64,000 nt of DNA from Segatella copri. Lineage in GTDB: Bacteria; Bacteroidota; Bacteroidia; Bacteroidales; Bacteroidaceae. The DNA lies in assembly GCF_009495355.1 (NCBI RefSeq), contig NZ_VZAD01000040.1, positions 1 through 64,000 of the forward strand. The letters are read 5' to 3'. The notes under the pieces were generated by a model that made no database searches, was not told the DNA's origin, and saw only the letters and a list, made by a program, of their open reading frames with translations. Shown here piece after piece: positions 1 to 8,532 of the stretch (the first letter of the stretch is position 1; every line of letters begins with the position of its first letter). The position numbers were made by a program, and so were the translations under genes.

Positions 1-26
1 GAAAATTACCTGTCAAAACTTTTGGA

Positions 27-52
27 GGCGAACGCATTTTGATGCGTCCGCC
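27..52. terminator. terminator-like hairpin at window edge
   Basis: An 11-bp stem (27-37 with 42-52, one mismatch) closes on a TTTG loop. No clear T tract follows, so it may be a structured intergenic element or the terminator of a gene outside the window. Confidence 0.35.
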
Positions 53-55
53 CTG

Positions 56-95
56 AGTTTAGAACATAGAATTATATAGGCTAAAAGAACATTTA
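56..95. repeat. dispersed intergenic repeat, partial copy
   Basis: About 34 of 40 bases match 40942-40981, the last unit and flank of the 21-bp tandem array found 41 kb away. Both copies start AGTTTAGAACATAG and continue into a TATAGGC(T/C)AAAA block and ACATTTA. Finding it twice in intergenic DNA of one window suggests a dispersed genomic element. Confidence 0.55.
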
Positions 96-336
96 TATAG
101 TATAAGAGTAAGATTTCTTGTGGTTTGACGATTTTAGCTTACCCTCTTAGCGTTGTTTTTAACATGGTTGACTCGGTTGTTACTTATTTTATTTATCATT
201 TACGTTGACTTACTTCATTTTAGTTATATTCATAGTTGACGACTTATGCTGAATAGTTACTAAAAGAGATTAAAGTATAAAAATATCTTAAACAAAAAGC
301 TTTCAGCGAAACATTGTGCCGTTTCACGGAAAATAA

Positions 337-368
337 TTTGGTCAAAATGTACCTTTTCTGTACATTTG
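337..368 (+). promoter_or_regulatory. Bacteroidetes-type promoter
   Basis: TTTG at 337-340, then exactly 20 nt, then TACATTTG at 361-368, a full match to the -33 TTTG / -7 TAnnTTTG consensus. It points right, away from any protein gene on that strand, towards a terminator-like hairpin at 445-478. Confidence 0.5.
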
Positions 369-374
369 CATGTA

Positions 375-487
375 GAGATTAGAATATCAGAACAAGGTAG
401 TAATGATATAGATTATAAATTTTGAGTTAATTACTGTTTTTTGAAGGTGGTGGGTCCTCGTGAGAAGACGTACCACCTGTTTTGTTT
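375..487 (+). ncRNA. candidate small RNA, about 110 nt
   Basis: The unit is bounded by the promoter at 337-368 and a hairpin at 445-478. The hairpin has a 7-bp outer stem AGGTGGT/ACCACCT, an inner imperfect stem and a GTGA tetraloop, followed by a T-rich run at 479-487. The body is AT-rich with no convincing ORF. The T run is on the + strand, so the hairpin does not look like the ispH terminator. I recognise no RNA family, and the call rests only on the promoter-terminator pair. Confidence 0.35.
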
Positions 488-517
488 ATATTAACTTCTT
501 CCCCATTCACGAACTTA

Positions 518-1372
518 TTACAAATGGTTCAAGATAAACTCACGGCATTCTTCCATCAGCCATTTGGGAGTACTGGTAGCGCCACAAATTCCCACTGTGT
601 TTACATCCTTGAGCCAGTCGAGGTTGATTTCATTGGCACTTTCTATCTGATAACTGTTGGGGTTCACGCGATGACATTCCTTAAAGAGCACCTTGCCGTT
701 GGAACTCTTGCGTCCGCTCACAAAAAGCACGAGATCGTGCTTGGAAGCAAAGCTGGCTATATTAGGCATACGATTGGCCACCTGTCGGCAAATGGTGTCA
801 AAACTCTTGAAAGTGGCGCCCTCTACAATATGCTCCTGACAATACTCTATGATACGATGAAACTCGTCAAGACTCTTAGTCGTCTGGGAATAGAGATAGA
901 TATCGCGAGAGAAATCCAGTTTCTCCACATCCTGGAATTTCTCAATCACGATGGCCTTGCTGGCAGTCTGCCCCACCAGTCCCAACACCTCTGCGTGTCC
1001 ATTCTTGCCAAAGATGACTATCTGCGCATCCGGATTGCTGGTATACTGCCGCTTGATACGTTTCTGCAACTGTAACACCACAGGACAGGTGGCATCAATG
1101 ATGTCTATATGGTTTTGCTCGGCCAGGGCATAAGTCTCAGGCGGCTCACCATGAGCACGCAACAACACCTTGACATGATGCAGCTTCTCCATATCCTCGT
1201 GGTTGATGGTGATTAGCCCGGCATGATGCAGTCGTTCCACCTCCATTCCGTTGTGTACGATATCACCTAAGCAATACAGTTGTCCACCTTTTTCGAGTTC
1301 TTCCTCAGCCTTCTTGATGGCAGTGGTCACACCAAAGCAGAATCCACTGCCATTATCTATTTCTATTTGCAC
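518..1372 (-). CDS. ispH: 4-hydroxy-3-methylbut-2-enyl diphosphate reductase
   Basis: IspH (LytB) carries out the last step of the MEP isoprenoid pathway, reducing HMBPP to IPP and DMAPP with a [4Fe-4S] cluster. The protein has 284 residues, normal for the family. The three cluster cysteines are visible: C12 in GSGFCFGV, C96 in DATCPVV and C195 in FDTICRQ. Substrate-binding segments GDIVHN (about 36-41) and a C-terminal CGATSTP are also present. It is the last of three co-directional genes, 87 bp after the DUF1573 gene, and may be read through from it. Family assignment is secure; operon membership is inferred. Confidence 0.96.
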   Translation of the reverse strand: MQIEIDNGSGFCFGVTTAIKKAEEELEKGGQLYCLGDIVHNGMEVERLHHAGLITINHEDMEKLHHVKVLLRAHGEPPETYALAEQNHIDIIDATCPVVLQLQKRIKRQYTSNPDAQIVIFGKNGHAEVLGLVGQTASKAIVIEKFQDVEKLDFSRDIYLYSQTTKSLDEFHRIIEYCQEHIVEGATFKSFDTICRQVANRMPNIASFASKHDLVLFVSGRKSSNGKVLFKECHRVNPNSYQIESANEINLDWLKDVNTVGICGATSTPKWLMEECREFILNHL

Positions 1373-1459
1373 GGTTCTTTCTTTTTTTTTACAGAACTTG
1401 TTACTTTGCGTTCTTACTTATCTGTTCCTATTTATCTGTTCTTAACAGACTCGTTTCTC

Positions 1460-2524
1460 TCACTTCACCTTTACCTTTACCACCACCTTGGCATTATCAG
1501 GATCGTTGGTTATCATGAGCACACGAGGATTCTTAGAACGCGACTTCTTCAGTTCGGATGCGACGGCTGTCACCTTGAGTTTAACCGTCTCTCCAGGCTG
1601 AATCTTCGACTTTTTGAGCGACACCTGAAGTCCCATGGTAAACATCTGCATACTTCTTATCTCGAGCACCGATTTGCCTTCATTGGTGATGAGGATTTCG
1701 CCCTTCACCTTTTTCTTGGTGCCGAAGTTACCAAGGTCGAGTGTGGTGGTAGATAGTTTCACCTTAGGCGCCTGTGCCAAGTCTTCGGCTGTCAACTTCT
1801 CGAAGTTTGGTAAAAGAACTGCCGACACACTGATTTCCTTCTCGGGTGCTACCTTGTCACCAAGATGCGAGCCAAGATAGATGGAAGTCTGATTCAGTCC
1901 CAAGTCGCGCAACTTGCGTGAGTCCAACATAACTGTGATCACACCACTGTGGCGTGGCGCCAACTTGGAAGGCGACACCTGTGCGGTGAGATAGGGAGGC
2001 AAGTGCAGCACTACAGGCTGCAGCACCTCGTCGGTAGGATTCATGATGTGGATGCGCTGCACGGGGCGGTCGCCTCGGTTGATGTCATCAAACTCCAGGT
2101 CCTGTATGTCGGTTTTCAACTTGCCCAACTGATAGGCGTAATTGCCAGCAAAGTCGACCACTCTGTCCACCACCTTTCCACGCATAGTAAGCACGAAAGG
2201 CTGTTCGTCGGCATTGCTGAAGAGTCCAATCTGCTTGATGAACGTGCCCATTTGCTTGGCATCGAATGTTGCCCTGACCATAAACGAATCGCCCGGTGCT
2301 ATGTCTCGCTCAGGAAACTCCACCTCTGTGCATCCGCAACTCTTGCGCACCTGACTGATGCGCAAAGCCTTGTTGCCGACGTTCTTCAAAGGGAATTCTG
2401 CCGTTACGGGATTTCTGAACAACACCTGTCCACAGTCGATTGTCTCCTGCTGCGTGGTTATTTTCTGCGCCGATGCCGAAACCGCCAACAGCGATACCAG
2501 CATCCATATACTCATTCTTTTCAT
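1460..2524 (-). CDS. DUF1573 domain-containing secreted protein
   Basis: This 354-residue protein has an N-terminal signal peptide (about 1-19, ending SASAQ). Two Ig-like DUF1573 segments follow: one at about 20-115 containing SCGCTEVEFPE, and a second in the C-terminal half (about 255-354). The cysteine-containing SCGCT motif is typical of the family. DUF1573 proteins are common in Bacteroidetes periplasm or envelope and have no established biochemical role. It lies between the alpha-2-macroglobulin gene upstream (81 bp gap) and ispH, all on one strand. Confidence 0.85.
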   Translation of the reverse strand: MKRMSIWMLVSLLAVSASAQKITTQQETIDCGQVLFRNPVTAEFPLKNVGNKALRISQVRKSCGCTEVEFPERDIAPGDSFMVRATFDAKQMGTFIKQIGLFSNADEQPFVLTMRGKVVDRVVDFAGNYAYQLGKLKTDIQDLEFDDINRGDRPVQRIHIMNPTDEVLQPVVLHLPPYLTAQVSPSKLAPRHSGVITVMLDSRKLRDLGLNQTSIYLGSHLGDKVAPEKEISVSAVLLPNFEKLTAEDLAQAPKVKLSTTTLDLGNFGTKKKVKGEILITNEGKSVLEIRSMQMFTMGLQVSLKKSKIQPGETVKLKVTAVASELKKSRSKNPRVLMITNDPDNAKVVVKVKVK

Positions 2525-2605
2525 CTGTTCACTTTGTATTTATCAGTTCGTATATTCTGTTTCTTATTCTACTTTCGGAATTCTAAGAGTCAGGGAGTTA
2601 AGACA

Positions 2606-5600
2606 TCACTCCTTCACATTCAGCCTATAAGCCTCTGCCCTTCCGCCAAACTCAGGACTGTAGGCACACTGCGCCGCACAGGTTCCTGCCTGATATTCGC
2701 CTTTGCGATCGATGTAATACTCCATCTCCACCACGTGCCTTCCTTTTGATAAACGGCCAAAGTAGAGATTTGTTGTATAATCCTTGGGTGCCACATAGCA
2801 ACCCATGCTCCACTGATAGCCGCTCAATTGAGTGACGGGCTCCAAGCAGGCAGCGCGCTTATCCACCACTTGCACGAAGTCGTAGTCGCGGTCAGCTGTA
2901 ATAGCAAGCACTACTTTTACCTTGTCGCCCACCTTCACGTTCTTGGCGTTCTCCACCTTTCTCACCACCTTGATGCCTGCCTCTGAGGCGGCTATCTCGG
3001 CAGAGGACTGCACAAACTGGGCGTATACTGCGCCCCAACTGGTGCCTTCGTTCTTCTTGTCAATCGTCAGCGTGTGTGGTGCGCCCTGCTTCGAGGTCTT
3101 CACATAGCCCAGTCCTGCCGTAGCCTGAGGCAACTGCAGTGGTTTGCCGTCTATACGGATAGTGGCATCGTCTGCCGACTTCTGCAGCAGTATTTCCTTA
3201 CCATTGAGGTAGGCATAAACCGCATCCACCGTGTTGACTGGAGTATCCCAAGCCTGGGTGCGCTTCGACTGCAACAACCACAGCTTCATCTCGTCGATAG
3301 CTTGCTGAACGGTCAGATTCTCTGCGGCAAATGCCTTTCCAGCCTTTGTACCCAGCATCTCCGTTGCCTCGATAGCGGCCACCTGTGTAGGAATCTTATA
3401 GTCGCGCCAGCTATAGTAAGCATTGCGTGTGTCGAAGTATCTTCCCATTCCCGGTCTGCTTACCGAATACTCGGCTATGCTCTGCAGATAGTCGGCAGCC
3501 TTAGCCTGCTGTCCATTGCTTGCCAGCACCACGGCAGTTCTTGCCTTGCCATAGATGGTGAACTCACCGGTACGCTCTGCCATATTCTGCAGCAGATAAG
3601 TCGCTGCCGGATCAAGCTTGCGTCCGTCGAGCGAGAGAATATATAAATAATGTATAGCCAGTTCGCTCGGGCGCACATTTCTCTTCTTCTCCGCCTCTTT
3701 CTTCATGTCCTTCACTTCTGCAGCAGCCTTTCGCTGCAGATAGCGCAGAGCAGCAGTCAGCATGTCTTTGGTCTCCTGCTGTACACCCACCATACGGTTC
3801 AGCCTAACCATCATCTCAGCCACCTCGGTAGTCATGTATCTGCTGCCTTCCATGCCTTTCCACCAGGCGAAGGAGCCGTCGGCAAGCTGAAGCTTACGCA
3901 ATTTTGCCACCTCGTCGGTCAGTCGGTTCTGACACAGCGACTCATCCAGATATTCAATCAATAGTTTTTTCTGCTCGCTCTCCCTGTCGGCATCCATCAC
4001 CCAAGGTGTTTCGTTGAGCACAAGTTCGCGCAGTTCCTGATTCTTCTCCAGAACACTCTGCAGTGAGGAGCCAGCCTCGTCAGCCTTGCCACCCTTGGCT
4101 GCTCTTGCGCTTTCAGCCGAGGCTGCCTCCTGCTTCCACAACTTCACTACCTGTGCGATGACAGGACTCTGCTTCATGATGTGGCGGGCGATGCTGTTGC
4201 TGTAGATAGCCGACATCAGCGAGACGGCATTGTCGTCTTTTGCCTTGCTGAGCGATGGCAGAGCCTGAATCATCAGCCAGCTTGGATTGTTGCTGTACTC
4301 GATAGTCACCTTGGCGCGTTCTGCCTGTGCAGCCTGTTTGCCTTCCTTGTCGGCAAAGAGCGAAGTGAGGTCGAAGTGCTTCTCTCCTTTCTCGGTCAGT
4401 GTGATGGGCAGGGTGCGTGTTACGAGCTCGCTGTTTCCTAATACGGGCAGATAGTGCTGCTCGCCGTCGCTATAGCCACGACCGGCTGCCACCACCTTAT
4501 TTATATATATACCTTCTTTCAGCCCCTGCACGTCAAACATCAGCGATGTCGATCCGTTGGCTTCCAGGTTGTATTTCTGAGTCTGTTGCCACACCACCTT
4601 GTTGGTTTCGGGGTCAAGGATCTGCATACGAGCACTGCCGTTCACCTTCCTGTCTGAGTTGTTGAACACTCTGACAGCCACCACAGCCTTGTCGCCTTCG
4701 CGCAGGAAGCGTGGCATATTGGGCTGCACCATCACCGTCTTTTGTGCCACAGCCTCGGCGTCTATGACGCCATGACACATCTCTCTATTATGAGCCAGTC
4801 CCACAAATCTCCAAGTTGTGATGCTCTCAGGCAGGGTGAAACGTATGGCCACATTACCCTCATCGTCGGTCTGCAGGGCTGGATAGAAGAAAGCCGTCTC
4901 GTTCAAGGTCTCGCGTGTCTGCACCTGGTCGAGCATTTCTTCAGTCTTTGCCGCCTCAGGCGCAGAGCAGCCCACAGCGATTCCTCCGTCAGCCACATCC
5001 TCTGCCGCGCTCTCGGTAAGTCCAAACAGCTGTTCGGCGTTAGCATATCTGGCTCCTCTGATGTGCATCACTCTACTTTCCTCCTTCACCAATTCATCGC
5101 GTTTGATGACGGGGGCTGTTGCCTTTGCACTCTCCACCGTTCTGTCTTCCATGGCACCTTTGGCTAAGAAGAACACCTTCTTGCCATAAAACTCGCTCTG
5201 GAAGTAGAACGGATTAAAACTGTCGGCCTGCAGTTCGTTCTCCTGATAATACTTGGTGGGAAAGTTGCTGCCGAAGCCCGCATAGCGGCTTCTCACGGCG
5301 AGATTGTTCTTCCAGTAGCAACTGGGCAGCGACTGATAGAAGCCTAAGTTCATCTGCCATGTAAGCCTCTGCAACGGGTCGAGCGACTTGTCGTAGAGCA
5401 CACTCATCAACTGCGCCTTGGCTGGTTTTCCGTCGGGCGTAGTGATGCGCAGTGTCCATTCCTCCTTCTGTCCTGGTGTAAGCCGGTTGCGGAAAGTTTT
5501 CCACTCGATGTTCAGCTTCTTCTCGGGCATGGGGCGTGCGATGTTCATGGTGCGTGAGTAGCATTTCCCCTCCTTTATAAAGGCGTAGTTGAGCACGATG

Positions 5601-8314
5601 CCCGAGGCATATTCTGGTCGGTAGGTGAAGGGCAAGGTGACGATGCTGTCGCCCAGTTCCCATGCACCTTTCTCGATCAGCTTGTTACCGGCGATGATCG
5701 AGTAGACGATGTGCACACCGTTGGCCGATGACCCAACCTGCAGATAGACAGGCTTGCCGTCGGTGCGGAAGCTCGTGGCAGTCTGATAGCTCCAGTGCAT
5801 GGTCTCCTCCATCGGCCTGGTGTCCTTCATACTAAAGAGGACGAACTTATGCTGCAGACTGTCCTGTCCGCACACAGCCTCCACCATGTGCATGCCCGAT
5901 GCCAAATGTTGCAGTTGCACAGGCTCATTGGCCTCAGCATCAAGCCACTCGCCCCCATCTATGCGATACTTCAGCGAGTGGGCAATCTTTATTCCAGCAC
6001 TGTTGAGGTAGGCAAAGGTCACCTGTTTCAGACTGTCGGTCTCCATGCGTTTAGGTAGGTCGACAGCAAAGGCGGTGGGCTTCGTGCCGAGAGGCAGACT
6101 CATCTCGCCTTCATGACTCTCGCCGCTGATGTCGGTGACGATGGCAGACACGTCGAAGTGGAAGAATCTCGCCACTCGCATAAAATCGTCAGCGCCATTG
6201 CTGTCGGCGCCAGTCAACTTTGCCTCTAATGGTATTTCCACATCAAAGCTTCCATCCTCACGGGTCACAGCCTCTCCTGTCATCACCTGTCGGTCGGCTG
6301 AACGTGAGCCCCACCACCACAGTTGATTGCGCCTTGTCACAGTGTATTCCACCTTGGCTCCCTGAACAGGCAGGCCTGCATAGGTCTTAGCTGTAGCTTT
6401 CACCACCACGGTGTCGCCCCATGTATATCGTTCGTTCACCTCGGGAAAGTTGATTTCAAAGGTGGGTTGCTTGTATTCTTCAACACGGAAGTAGCATCCA
6501 TCGCCCATGGCTCTTACACTATACTGCCCAGTCAGTCCGCCTTGTGGCAACACGAAGTCGGCGGCAGCCATTCCGTAATCGTCCGTCGTGACAGTCTTCT
6601 CTGCCACCACCTTCCAGTTGGCATCATACAATTCCATCTTCACCTCCTTGCCCTTCTCAAATGCCTTGGCATCAGTCCCTCGCTCATTGATGGCGAGGAT
6701 GGCAGCGGCATGCACCGTCTGTCCGGGACGATAGATGGCTCGGTCGGTATATAGATTGACGATGGTCTTGTTGTTTTTCTGCTCATAGTAGCGTGTACGC
6801 GAGAGATAGATGTCTCGTGCTGGACAGTATTTGTCGGTCGTGGTAGAAAGCAGCACGCTTCCGTCCACGTTCTTGAAGTACGCCTCACCCTCGGCGTCGC
6901 TGGTAAGCCTGGCATGCACGATACGCTTATGCTTCTTGGTTTTGAAGTCGTAGTAGTCGTCTCTGTAGAGTTCTATCCTTGCACCGGCAATGGGCTGTCC
7001 GCTCGTGGCACTAACCACTACATAGCGGTGCCTTTCGTCGGGCAACTGCTGTATCATCACAGCCAGGTCACTCACATAGAAGAGTCGTCGGGCTGGCGCC
7101 ACACCAGGATTATCGGCCGTCACCTCCATGAGATAAGCGCCTATGGGCAGCGCTGGCAACAGGATGGAGTCTTTCACCTCCTCGTAGTTGGGATGACCGT
7201 AAAACAGTCTGCTGTATTCTTTCTCGTGCAGCGCTGAAGTCTTGGTCTTCAGCCACTTGTAAGTTTTCTCGTCCTGCACGTCGTATTCGTTGTCGGCAGT
7301 GATATCGAGGCGCGACAGCTTCACCTTTATGTTCTGCAGGTTGCGCACGCTGAGATGAACCCACTGCTTCTGTCCTGGGCGCAACACCTGCTGCAGGTCC
7401 TCGATGTCAAACATAGGTTCGGTGAGTCGTTTCTGTGCATTTCTCAACACGTTCATCCTCGACCATCCTCCCCATCGGCTCAGGGCATAGTTGATATAAT
7501 TGAGCTTGTCAGCCGGTTTGATGTCGGTGGCTTCCTCCATGAAGCGATAGTGCTCCACCGCCAGTTCTCCCGCCTCGGGAATATCTTGATATACATGGAT
7601 GAGCGAGTCGATGGCATTGAGATACTTCGATTTTTTCACCTCTCTCACGTCGTCCTGACGATATTTCTGAATCACCTCAAAGGCACACAGACAGGCTGCA
7701 CCTCTGTTGCCCACCTTATTATAATAGGTGTACATCTCCAGGTAAGCCTCCTTCGTGTCGGCCTCAAACCCGATGAGATGCAGCATGTCGTTGCCAAACG
7801 AAGCACCGTCGAGTCCTCTCATGGTGAGTGGCGCATACTCGGTAGATGCGTGGCGTGTCAGTAGCTCGGGCTGCGCCAGCGCCTTCATGAAGTACGCTTG
7901 TGCCTTAGCCCTGTTCACACGATAACGCTTATTAGCGACTTCCTCGTCGCTTGCGTCAATGTAGTAAACATTCTCCTTGTAGAGTTTTCCCAACACAGCA
8001 TTCCATACGGCCTTGAGCATTGGGTCGGCAGTGTGCTGTTCCTGCAGCCTCAGGCGTTGGATAGCAGGAGTCAGCGAGTCGGTGGAGATTGATTTCCACA
8101 GCATCGCCTGTCTCATCTCGGCAGCCAGCAGTTGTCCGTAGTCTTTCGACGCGGAAGCCTTGGCGCTTATTTTTCTCATCACACCGATCTCGCTCTTCGG
8201 AAGGTCTTTCTGCCTGTAGGCATCAGCCTGCTTCCAAAGGTTGTCGTAAGTCTGAGCCATCGTTTGTATCACGGCAAACAAGGCAATGATAAGTGCTAAA
8301 ATGTTTTTTTTCAT
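2606..8314 (-). CDS. alpha-2-macroglobulin family protein (no thioester motif)
   Basis: This is a very large secreted protein (1902 aa) with a signal peptide ending near MAQT at about 20. An MG2-type macroglobulin domain with YRPGQTV lies near 526-532. The A2M core domain, with TLPESITTWRF, lies at about 1160-1170. An alpha-helical thioester-type domain spans roughly 1390-1700, followed by a C-terminal bait/receptor-like domain. Bacterial A2Ms are envelope protease inhibitors or scavengers. I find no CxEQ thioester motif; the expected position is occupied by a LSKAKDDNAVSL-like segment. This copy probably cannot trap proteases covalently. It heads a three-gene leftward group with DUF1573 and ispH. 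Confidence 0.92.
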   Translation of the reverse strand: MKKNILALIIALFAVIQTMAQTYDNLWKQADAYRQKDLPKSEIGVMRKISAKASASKDYGQLLAAEMRQAMLWKSISTDSLTPAIQRLRLQEQHTADPMLKAVWNAVLGKLYKENVYYIDASDEEVANKRYRVNRAKAQAYFMKALAQPELLTRHASTEYAPLTMRGLDGASFGNDMLHLIGFEADTKEAYLEMYTYYNKVGNRGAACLCAFEVIQKYRQDDVREVKKSKYLNAIDSLIHVYQDIPEAGELAVEHYRFMEEATDIKPADKLNYINYALSRWGGWSRMNVLRNAQKRLTEPMFDIEDLQQVLRPGQKQWVHLSVRNLQNIKVKLSRLDITADNEYDVQDEKTYKWLKTKTSALHEKEYSRLFYGHPNYEEVKDSILLPALPIGAYLMEVTADNPGVAPARRLFYVSDLAVMIQQLPDERHRYVVVSATSGQPIAGARIELYRDDYYDFKTKKHKRIVHARLTSDAEGEAYFKNVDGSVLLSTTTDKYCPARDIYLSRTRYYEQKNNKTIVNLYTDRAIYRPGQTVHAAAILAINERGTDAKAFEKGKEVKMELYDANWKVVAEKTVTTDDYGMAAADFVLPQGGLTGQYSVRAMGDGCYFRVEEYKQPTFEINFPEVNERYTWGDTVVVKATAKTYAGLPVQGAKVEYTVTRRNQLWWWGSRSADRQVMTGEAVTREDGSFDVEIPLEAKLTGADSNGADDFMRVARFFHFDVSAIVTDISGESHEGEMSLPLGTKPTAFAVDLPKRMETDSLKQVTFAYLNSAGIKIAHSLKYRIDGGEWLDAEANEPVQLQHLASGMHMVEAVCGQDSLQHKFVLFSMKDTRPMEETMHWSYQTATSFRTDGKPVYLQVGSSANGVHIVYSIIAGNKLIEKGAWELGDSIVTLPFTYRPEYASGIVLNYAFIKEGKCYSRTMNIARPMPEKKLNIEWKTFRNRLTPGQKEEWTLRITTPDGKPAKAQLMSVLYDKSLDPLQRLTWQMNLGFYQSLPSCYWKNNLAVRSRYAGFGSNFPTKYYQENELQADSFNPFYFQSEFYGKKVFFLAKGAMEDRTVESAKATAPVIKRDELVKEESRVMHIRGARYANAEQLFGLTESAAEDVADGGIAVGCSAPEAAKTEEMLDQVQTRETLNETAFFYPALQTDDEGNVAIRFTLPESITTWRFVGLAHNREMCHGVIDAEAVAQKTVMVQPNMPRFLREGDKAVVAVRVFNNSDRKVNGSARMQILDPETNKVVWQQTQKYNLEANGSTSLMFDVQGLKEGIYINKVVAAGRGYSDGEQHYLPVLGNSELVTRTLPITLTEKGEKHFDLTSLFADKEGKQAAQAERAKVTIEYSNNPSWLMIQALPSLSKAKDDNAVSLMSAIYSNSIARHIMKQSPVIAQVVKLWKQEAASAESARAAKGGKADEAGSSLQSVLEKNQELRELVLNETPWVMDADRESEQKKLLIEYLDESLCQNRLTDEVAKLRKLQLADGSFAWWKGMEGSRYMTTEVAEMMVRLNRMVGVQQETKDMLTAALRYLQRKAAAEVKDMKKEAEKKRNVRPSELAIHYLYILSLDGRKLDPAATYLLQNMAERTGEFTIYGKARTAVVLASNGQQAKAADYLQSIAEYSVSRPGMGRYFDTRNAYYSWRDYKIPTQVAAIEATEMLGTKAGKAFAAENLTVQQAIDEMKLWLLQSKRTQAWDTPVNTVDAVYAYLNGKEILLQKSADDATIRIDGKPLQLPQATAGLGYVKTSKQGAPHTLTIDKKNEGTSWGAVYAQFVQSSAEIAASEAGIKVVRKVENAKNVKVGDKVKVVLAITADRDYDFVQVVDKRAACLEPVTQLSGYQWSMGCYVAPKDYTTNLYFGRLSKGRHVVEMEYYIDRKGEYQAGTCAAQCAYSPEFGGRAEAYRLNVKE

Positions 8315-8368
8315 AAGCCAAGTGTATGAAATGTTAACAATCCGTTTGATTTCAAACCTAATCTATTG

Positions 8369-8376
8369 CAAAAATA
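8369..8376 (-). promoter_or_regulatory. -7 element of the alpha-2-macroglobulin gene
   Basis: On the minus strand this reads TATTTTTG, matching TAnnTTTG, about 55 bp before the start codon at 8314. No convincing -33 element is seen. It lies back to back with the GH94 promoter in the 218-bp divergent gap. Confidence 0.4.
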
Positions 8377-8419
8377 CAAAAAATATCAGTTATCTAACTT
8401 TACAACTATAACTTTTTAC

Positions 8420-8427
8420 TAACTTTG
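8420..8427 (+). promoter_or_regulatory. -7 element of the GH94 phosphorylase gene
   Basis: TAACTTTG, a perfect TAnnTTTG match, lies 105 bp before the ATG at 8533. A T-rich candidate -33 lies about 18 nt upstream. This implies a leader of about 100 nt with no obvious riboswitch. Confidence 0.5.
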
Positions 8428-8532
8428 CATCAAAATCATGCAAATAATCTAAAAAATAGCATTCTGTTTCTCGTAAGAATTCAGTTCTACGTAATAAATA
8501 AGTAAAAAACCAATAAAAATACTACAAAGACA

